Below, piece by piece: positions 57,474-64,000 of a stretch of 64,000 nucleotides of DNA. The notes beneath the pieces are model-generated. The model ran no database searches, was not told the origin of the DNA, and saw only the letters and a program-made list of their open reading frames with translations. Each line of letters begins with the position of its first letter. The stretch's first letter is position 1. Source of the DNA: Rehmannia glutinosa (lineage: Eukaryota > Streptophyta > Magnoliopsida > Lamiales > Orobanchaceae); contig JABTTQ020001799.1 in the NCBI GenBank assembly GCA_016081115.2, forward strand, positions 124,001 to 188,000, written 5' to 3'. The position numbers and the translations under genes are program-made.

Positions 57474-58947
57474 ACCCCCAAACTTAAACTGCTGACAGTC
57501 CCGGTCAACACTTTATAAACAAGACAACACAAATGGGGTACAGAAGAGCAACTCAAGAACACCGCATCACAATTCATGTCATGTATCAATGGATATCAAA
57601 CACAACCCAACAAAGTTTCAAATATCCAACACGGAGCACAAGTCTATCAAAATCATGGTAAAACACTTCAAATCATGCCTCTCAGGGATAAAGTGTATAC
57701 TCTACGTACTAGAATAATAAGGAACGTGTATTCGCTCAAATCTTATCAATGTTGACGAATTACCATATGCTTGCAAATCGTCTCACATCTCCGCCACTTG
57801 TTTGTATGCAATTCACAAATCAGAAAGGACTTTGTTTATGGTTGTAATGAAGGCTCTTTGGTTAAGGTAGGAAAATATGGATAAAGTGACTCTCAACTCA
57901 AGCGTATAGATTGGTAAGCACAACGTTTTTTCTTAAACAATTATTCTAATTCGAATCAACTATGTACTCCCAATCGCCTTATATCCTATCACCTCTCTAT
58001 TTCTCCCTTCTTTTTCATACAATTCATTCCCCTTTGCCTTACATCACAATTTCCAGCCTATTTTTCACTTCTGGCCGGCTCACTTTTTGCAGTCGATCTT
58101 TTTTTTTCGACTCCTTGTGAGTATTTTTTTTTTTTTCATTTTTTCCTCCTTTTTTTCTTTTATCCCCCAATCACCCAACATGTACACATTTTCTAACTTC
58201 TTGATACCCATTCATTCAACCCTTTATTCATCCCCTTTTTCTCAATGCTATACGCTTAAGCTTAGGGTAACAGATATATCACATAAAGTTCGAAGGCTTG
58301 AAATGTGGCTATCAAAAAATCAGGCAATAGGCTCAAATTGGCTAGCTAGGGAAATCAAATATTGTAAGGTAGACAATAAGGCTTGAAAGGCTTAACAAAA
58401 ATGGCCTAAAATCATTTTCATGAATGCATACAACATGTGACTTTTGAGAGATACGGAGCAAGTTCTAGAATTCAAATCAACATGAATGACACACTCAATC
58501 ACAAACAAGACTGCATAAGATGAAAGCAGTAAAGGCTGAAAAACTCACAGGCTTGTAAATGCATAATTCAAAGTATATTAACCATGATCCCAATAATCAC
58601 ATGCTCCATATTAATTATTCTCAACCCGGTCAACTCACGCTCAACACCCAATTCAAAACAACATAAATTGCTCAGCACATGCTCCCAAGATCAACAAACA
58701 CACAAAAGCGGTCAACTCACTCCCTAATCAACTAAGAAAGCAATAAACGTGCTAAAGCAATAAACGTGCTAAAATAATCAAAAACAACTAATGCAATGCA
58801 AACTACATGCTCTAAATGCAACTACATGAATGCAAAACGCCACACCCTTCAAAAAAATTTACTACCTCTCCCCCCCAAACTTGAATGAAATTATAGCGCA
58901 TAGAAGAGAAGGTAGAATTTCAAAGAAAAGTGTGGATAGGACCTGAA
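57474..58947 (-). other. E8 3' noncoding region
   Basis: AT-rich, no credible ORF. A second purine tract, CAAGTTTGGGGGGGAGAG on the minus strand, lies at about 58865-58885, directly downstream of the ORF1-like stop, similar to the one at the LTR. Confidence 0.55.
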
Positions 58948-60354
58948 TTACTGTGGGGGTGGCGGCGGAAAGTGGCCCTGGGAGATATGCCAATTTTCAA
59001 TCCGATGCAATGTCTGCAATATCTCCAACTCCCGCTGCTCTTGGGCTTGGTACCACAAGTTATGGGCTTGGTACCTTTGCTCCTGGACTTCTCGGAAAGC
59101 ACTAAAGTCGTCCATATGCTGTCGCAAGCTTTCCTCAAAGGCACAGAATCTATCATGATCGTACTGTCCCCCACACTCCTCGCCTTTGTGGGAGCTCTCT
59201 GGAATGTCGGGCTGCCCCTGCGGGCTGCCCTGCTCAAAGCCTCCCTGCTGGAAGCGCTGCTCGAATCCCCTCTCATGCCTATCATACTCATGCGCCTCCA
59301 TCACCAAGTCCTCTTCGTCGGGTAACCCGGCTACCCTTCTCCTTTTTCGTGCTGTCAAACCGTCCATGGCTCTGATATGTGCGTCAAAGTACATGAGCCA
59401 GTTGATTTGGTTGTCTACCACAGCTGTGAGCTGCGGGTTAGGAAGGCGAAAAGCCGACCCGACTTTTTGTAGAAAACAGAGGATATTCTCCTCGTTACTG
59501 ATGATCTTCATGGTGTGGAGGGCGCTCATGTTGATGCTTCGGCTACCTGCTAACGGCTCCATACGGCTCATGTCAACCCCGAAATGCCTAGCGATGGGGG
59601 CTATCATGCCCCCGATTAAAATATTCCCCGTGTCCTGCTGAGATATATAAACGGCATGGTCCACGAAGTATGCCGCCATATTATAAGGGGTGCGGGTGAG
59701 CATACACCATAGTAGGTATAGCTCTCTCGCTTGCATACCCCCGTTGTTGTGGCGAGCGAACACGGAATGGGCCGTCACCTTTTGAATGTACCGGAATATG
59801 GGGTTGCGGAGTGACGAGGCCTTGGAGGAGCGTGCCGCATATTGCATGAGGCCGATTTTGGGGGTTTCAGTCAACAACTGCCAGAATTCACGCGAGTTGT
59901 AATTTGCTACCGTTCGGTACGGGGTGTCTGATGGTACCCCAAAAATCTGATTCAGTTCGGTGATGGTGACGTCCCTCCAAACGTTGCCCATTCTGAAACT
60001 GATCTTCCGAGGTTCATTTCTGGGTCGTACCTCCGTAACTTGTGTAGTGCTCAAGAACTCGAGGACGAGTGTTTTGAATGTCGGCCACTGCCCTTGCATG
60101 AAGGCGGTCCATCCCACTCGTTCAAACATGTGCCACACCTCCTCATGTATCCTGAGTGCTCGGGTACACTCATCGTCGGCGTAGCATGTAGGTGTGAATG
60201 TAGGAGTGATCAACCGGTCCCATTTTTCCATTAATTCTGGCTCTGTGAAGGTAAGTCCATAGGCTAAAGGGCTATTCGGATCTGGTGGTGCACGTGCTGC
60301 GGCGGTCCCCCATCCTCGTCTACCTCTGTTCGGTCGGTTCCTTGGTTCAGCCAT
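58948..60354 (-). CDS. E8 ORF1-like protein (Athila ORF1 / putative plant transposon protein type)
   Basis: An uninterrupted frame of 468 codons from the ATG at 60352-60354 (MAEPRNRPNRGRRGWGTAAA); the frame is open 33 codons further up but that part lacks family character. KISFRMGNVWRDVTITELNQ and ITAHSVFARHNN-like plus ELYLLWCMLTRTPYNMAAYF resemble the Arabidopsis retrotransposon ORF-1 family. A basic KRRRV lies near residue 350, and the end is Gln/Glu-rich and helical, closing with a Pro run. The role of the family is unknown. It is the longest intact frame in the window, with no stop or shift, unlike all pol remains nearby. An alternative is a Gag-like or env-position protein. Confidence 0.72.
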   Translation of the reverse strand: MAEPRNRPNRGRRGWGTAAARAPPDPNSPLAYGLTFTEPELMEKWDRLITPTFTPTCYADDECTRALRIHEEVWHMFERVGWTAFMQGQWPTFKTLVLEFLSTTQVTEVRPRNEPRKISFRMGNVWRDVTITELNQIFGVPSDTPYRTVANYNSREFWQLLTETPKIGLMQYAARSSKASSLRNPIFRYIQKVTAHSVFARHNNGGMQARELYLLWCMLTRTPYNMAAYFVDHAVYISQQDTGNILIGGMIAPIARHFGVDMSRMEPLAGSRSINMSALHTMKIISNEENILCFLQKVGSAFRLPNPQLTAVVDNQINWLMYFDAHIRAMDGLTARKRRRVAGLPDEEDLVMEAHEYDRHERGFEQRFQQGGFEQGSPQGQPDIPESSHKGEECGGQYDHDRFCAFEESLRQHMDDFSAFREVQEQRYQAHNLWYQAQEQRELEILQTLHRIENWHISQGHFPPPPPQ

Positions 60355-61373
60355 TAGTTCAGATGAGTACCTGGCAAAACAATCGTGAGAATCCGTACGT
60401 GCCAAGTAAAACAAGAAAATCGATGAATATATACAACAATCCAACAAAGGCATAGTGTCTCATCTCAATAATTTAATCCACAATTATGCTTTCAACTCAA
60501 ATACCAATATAATTGTTGAGAATCTTAGCCACTAACACCCTAAACAATCTAGCTCATGTATAATCCATCAAGCAATCAACCCAAAATCATCCTAATTCAT
60601 CAACCCACAAGGTGTTCGATAAAATGGCCAACAGAAAATTTCAATTAAATTCATGGCAAATGTATCAAACAAGCATCATATAGCAACTCTAATTCATAAT
60701 CATCAAGAAATTCGAAATAAAAAGTGCAATTCATACCTTAAATCCCGAGAGGTTTGAGAAGAGTTGAATTTGAAACCCTAGGTGCTTTTTACCCCAAATT
60801 CTTGCTTCAAAGCAATTGCACAAGTGCAATTTGTGTTTAGAATAGTGTGGGATGTGAGTAGTGATATTATGGGAGAACTATCAAAAAACAATTGAGAGGG
60901 TTCGATTTTCTTATGCCTGCGCGCGAGATGGAGAGAAGGGTTTGTGAGAAAACCCAAGCTCTCTGCGCGTTTTTACTCATTCTGCAGCATAGCGCACGGG
61001 CGTGCCCCTATGGCACGGGCCGCCCGTGCTAGGGGTCGAAGTTTCGACCCCAAAAACCTGGGCACCGCACGGGCGTGCTCAATGCGCACGGGTTGCCCGT
61101 GCGGGGTGCCGAAGTTCACAACCCCAAAGCCTAGTACCAGCATGGGCGTGCGCATATGGCATGGTCTGCCCGTGCTGGGTACCGCACACAGCTCGTTTTT
61201 TTTTATATTTAAAAAAAATAGGGAAAACTTCTAACTTATGAAAGCCAATAAATCCTAACTTAGAAAAGGGAAAAACAAACCAAGAAAACATGGGAAGAAA
61301 TAAAACAGCAAACCGTTGGGTTGTCTCCCAAGAAGTGCTTCATTTAACGTCTAGAGCTTGACGCCTGTAACTC
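60355..61373 (-). other. E8 spacer between gag remnant and ORF1, with GC-rich palindromic modules
   Basis: Three copies of a module GCACGGGCGTGC...GCCCGTGC with period about 72 bp lie at 60988-61190, in otherwise AT-rich DNA. The same module occurs three times in each LTR. No credible ORF crosses it. Confidence 0.75.
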
Positions 61374-62111
61374 TCATGAATTTGTGCCTCCTTTGAATGC
61401 ATATATTAGCTGCTTTGGGCCATGGTCAAGTGCCAAATTTGCATTGTTTATATCTAATATTGCATACTTGGGATTTCCAAGCAAGGATTGGAGTCCTGGT
61501 GTTGGAACTTTCTGTTTTGAGTTACGCGCATGTTGTCCGTGCACGTACGCATAGTCTGTGCTCGTCTCATTCTGGAATAGTTTTCTTATGGCATCTCGCA
61601 CGTGCTGCCCGGGCGTACACGCACGGTTCGTGTGTTCCTTGTCCTGTTTTTGCTCCTTTTTGGTACAACACACGGGTTGAAAGTGAATAGACACACAGTC
61701 TGTGTTTGGTTCCAAATATTCTTGCTTTTCCAGGATCTCCGGCTCCTCGTGTTTGGTACCACTCATTAGATGAATGGCACTACTTCGTTCCTTTGGGTTG
61801 ACTTCAGTGGTGCTTGAAAATTGGCCCTTTTGATTTTGTCCACCAATGATCGTAGCTAATAGGCCCTTCTGGGTTTCAAGATTTTTCATTTGGGACCCCA
61901 ATTGTGTGACATGGGACCCCAATTGTGTGACATGTGCCTCAATTTTGTCCAGCTTAGCCTCATGTTTGTTGAATTGGTTCCTTGTTTCATTCATAAATGC
62001 GATGAGGACGTCCTCCATAGATGGCTTTGCCTCCGGATAATAGTACGTAGGGGTAGGATTATTCCAGTAATTGTAGAGATTCCAGTTATTTAAATAATTG
62101 GCTTCCTCCAT
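61374..62111 (-). pseudogene. gag: E8 Gag remnant (Athila-type C-terminal part)
   Basis: A 245-codon open frame starts MEEANYLNNWNLYNYWNNPT. A coiled-coil stretch contains VTQLGSHVTQLGSQMKNLET, a tandem duplication of VTQLGS. Then KGQFSSTTEVNPKERSSAIH resembles the conserved end of Athila-type Gag. The following part (61374-61640) is unfamiliar and includes GC-module derivatives. N-terminal gag core and knuckles are missing, so this looks like an internal fragment with a new start. Confidence 0.65.
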
Positions 62112-62260
62112 CAGAGCGGGTGTTCGTGCACTACCTGAACCAACTCAAAAAAACAAATCAAATAATGTAAGAGTGGAATTAAAAATAAAATAAAAAAAAT
62201 GTCTAAATTAAAAATAATTATATTTATCGCAATATTAGTACTAAAAATTTAATTAGTCCC

Positions 62261-62280
62261 CGACAACGACGCCAAAAACT
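62261..62280 (-). other. E8 primer-binding site
   Basis: AGTTTTTGGCGTCGTTGTCG on the minus strand follows CGAACA of the LTR. TTTGGCGCCGTTGCCGGGGA-like sites are usual in Athila-type elements; two positions differ here. Confidence 0.75.
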
Positions 62281-63738
62281 TGTTCGCCTTATTTTTTAGC
62301 TTCACCGTAAGTGTACGGTGTAGTTTATAGAATAGGGTTAGCAAGGTCGAATCCACAGGGACTAATAAATTAATATACTAAGTATTGGATTATAATAGCC
62401 TTATTTTTATCTAGACTATCGAAATTTGAAGGATTGGTTTTGTTAATACTAAAGCAGAAATTAATCCTAAAATAACAAAGCAAAGAGCGATTGAAAGATC
62501 AAGTATGAATGAAATGATTCCTGGGTTATGGTTTCAGTTGATATCCCCCTTTTATTATCAGATTAATCAAACCAAAGTTAAGCGTATTCTTCTCTATAGA
62601 CCAATCACAAAAGTAATTTACTCTCTCTCTCGAGATGTATGTAAAAGTGTTGATTGGAATATCTACGCTAGCATCTCTACTCAACATGAGATATCCAACT
62701 CCCAAAATATCAAAAGATTAAAAGACCTCACGAATATTCACAGACTTCTCAATCATGCAAGCTATTCATGTCAAGTACTCATAGATCTAATATTGAAACT
62801 CATTTGTTCGAATTATGAATCAATATATCAAAACAAGTTAAACCAATAGCTTTTTGATAAAATAGGAATTAAAGCAAAATACTTGAATAGGGTTGGAATA
62901 CATTAACTTTGATTGCAACGAATCATCAAATAAAAGTATCCATTAACCTACTCCCAAACCCGGGAATCACAAAGTGTTTAGCTAGACATAGAAAAGAAAT
63001 AATCCATAGACAAATTATTAATGTTCATGTCTAAACTAATTGAAAATAATGATACTATGGAATGAGTGAACTCGGGGATGATGACGATCTCTCGATCTAT
63101 CTTCAATCCTCGAAGGTGTGGTTGCGGTCTTGATCGATCTCTCCGAATCTCCGGTGGGGAATTGCTCTTTTCTCTGCTTTCTAGGGCAAAATTCAGCGTA
63201 TCCCTGTTTGTGGCCACCTCGGGTCTATTTGTACTTCGTTTGGGTCGAAACCTAGTTGAAAACAAGTCAAACTCTGTTTTTCCCGCAGAGGAGCACGAGC
63301 CGTGCTGGTAGCCGCAAGAATTGTTCAGATCACAGAGGGGAGCACGGGTCGTGCTCTTTGGCACGGGCTGCCCGTGCTACATGTCGAACCTTTTGGCCTG
63401 ATGTCTGGGTTGAGCACGGGTCGTGCTGTATGGCACGGGCTACCCGTGCTCACCTGTAGCAACTCGTACTCGGTCGTTTTATTCCGTTTTTCGCCCAGTT
63501 CATCCGATTTTTTCTCGACTCGACTCCAACTTCGTACTTCACATCAAATATTGGCGATTGCAATGCTCCGAATTGTTGCCAAAATGCTATAATTATCGAT
63601 AATTTCCTACAAAACGAGCAAAGCGTAATTCTTCTCCACAAAACAGGAATATAACCCTATTTACTCATATAATGCATGCATATCAACACATTCTAGCCAA
63701 GATTAAGCCCAAAATACATGCAAAATACATGTCAATCA
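62281..63738 (-). repeat. E8 5' LTR (1458 bp)
   Basis: Partner of 56065-57473, ending at 63738 beside GCGAC. It carries three GC-rich modules (63290-63455), the first shortened by about 25 bp. Confidence 0.9.
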
Positions 63739-63743
63739 GCGAC

Positions 63744-64000
63744 AATGCATTTCAAGTACGGACGATGAAGAGGAACCAACAAGAGACGTCGGTTCCGGAG
63801 GGTCGAAAATATAGAGGTCATGAGATTCATGTCCTTTACCAATGATCTGCTTCGTCGAAAGATCCTGAAAAACACAAGAGTCAGGAAAGAATGTGATGCT
63901 ACAGTTTAAGGACTTGGTAAGCTTACTGACCGAAAGTAAGTTGAAGGAAAAATTAGGTAAATTCAATACAGATTGTAATGAAATAGACGGTGTGAGGTGA
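63744..64000 (-). pseudogene. pol: E5 segment just upstream of integrase
   Basis: NLPNFSFNLLSVSKLTKSLN, then CVFQDLSTKQIIGKGHE and HDLYIFD, is the usual copia stretch between protease and integrase. It ends at MHC, continued after E8 by RLGHP at 56059. The frame is open from the window edge to the E8 boundary. Confidence 0.85.

Larger units (their letters stand above)
56065..63738 (-). mobile_element. E8: non-autonomous Ty3/gypsy element, Athila-related, inserted in E5
   Basis: LTRs 56065-57473 and 62281-63738 with ends TGTTCGCC...TCAATCA (plus strand) and a perfect GCGAC duplication (56060-56064, 63739-63743). On the minus strand the order is primer site TTTTTGGCGTCGTTGTCGGG, gag remnant, GC-rich modules, ORF1-like protein, noncoding tail, purine tract, LTR. 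No protease, RT, RNase H or integrase is present in 4.8 kb. The primer site and the two proteins point to the Athila lineage. It needs pol from another element. Confidence 0.88.
28151..64000 (+). mobile_element. E4: Ty1/copia retrotransposon, 5' part; interrupted by E5 and running off the window
   Basis: A 204-bp 5' LTR is followed by a primer site, gag, protease, integrase and RT on the plus strand. The coding sequence ends abruptly at about 32730 in the RT, just after YFLGV, where element E5 starts. Its RNase H and 3' LTR are not in the window. A 727-bp hAT-type element is inserted in the protease. Many stops show that it is an old copy. Bases 32731-64000 within this span belong to younger insertions. 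Confidence 0.8.
32731..64000 (-). mobile_element. E5: Ty1/copia retrotransposon on the minus strand, itself split by E6 and E8
   Basis: Pieces of one element occur at 32731-33706, 54132-56064 and 63744-64000. They read on the minus strand from pre-integrase (right) to RNase H, polypurine tract and 3' LTR (left). The gaps are filled exactly by E6 (duplication AGGTC) and E8 (duplication GCGAC), and reading continues in frame across both. The 5' LTR and gag lie past the window end. Fewer stops than in E4 fit its younger age. Confidence 0.88.

Noticed and set aside
60944..61291. ORFs on both strands rich in Ala/Arg/Gly (for example 61002-61241)
   Set aside because: Produced by the GC-rich palindromic modules, which are open in several frames on both strands.

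Overview
The window is plant nuclear DNA, most likely from a eudicot; I cannot name the species. It holds one host gene fragment, a broken group IV cyclic-nucleotide-gated channel gene (CNGC19/20 type, + strand, 23.1-27.6 kb), set among densely packed retrotransposons. Nearly every coding segment carries stops or frameshifts. No rRNA, tRNA, CRISPR array or bacterial-type operon was seen.

Left part (1-16,231): I read this as one large Ty3/gypsy element of Tat type on the minus strand. Its 5' LTR is at 15,468-16,231, followed leftward by gag, protease, RT (most of RNase H deleted) and integrase. Next come a noncoding 3' region with a 40-bp tandem repeat and a T43 tract, and then a plus-strand (antisense) plant-mobile-domain-like ORF with a 73-bp intron. 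Its 3' LTR would lie left of the window. A Ty1/copia element of SIRE/Maximus type (1,549-9,310, minus, 1.44-kb LTRs) is inserted inside the last exon of that antisense ORF; reading resumes in the same frame on the far side.

Middle (16.2-28.15 kb): a 4.8-kb very AT-rich stretch with MULE-like ends contains a tRNA-derived SINE-like insertion. The CNGC promoter region and six CNGC coding exons follow. Lesions in the gene are two in-frame stops in exon 1, a +1 frameshift in exon 3 and a lost splice acceptor before exon 6. Intron 4 carries an intact 259-bp TRIM with a perfect TSD.

Right part (28.15 kb to the window end): a nest of retrotransposons sits where CNGC intron 6 should continue. Copia element E4 (+, from 28,151) contains a 727-bp hAT-type element and is interrupted at about 32,731 by copia element E5 (-), which runs past the window end. 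E5 is split by chromovirus E6 (-, 33,707-54,126, TSD AGGTC) and again by a non-autonomous Athila-type element E8 (-, 56,065-63,738, TSD GCGAC). E6 has chromovirus E7 (+, 40,967-53,037, TSD AACCC) inside one of its LTRs. Order of insertion: E4, then E5, then E6 and E8, then E7 after E6.

Items most worth a second look: the antisense intron-bearing ORF; short-hairpin arrays in three unrelated LTR families (ACCAC-loop hairpins, 45-bp hairpins with a paired change in the stem, and GCACGGGC/GCCCGTGC modules); extra ORFs upstream of gag in both chromoviruses; and the step-wise decay of the CNGC gene. Element names E1-E8 are mine: E1 copia 1,549-9,310; E2 Tat-like; E3 TRIM; E4-E8 as above.
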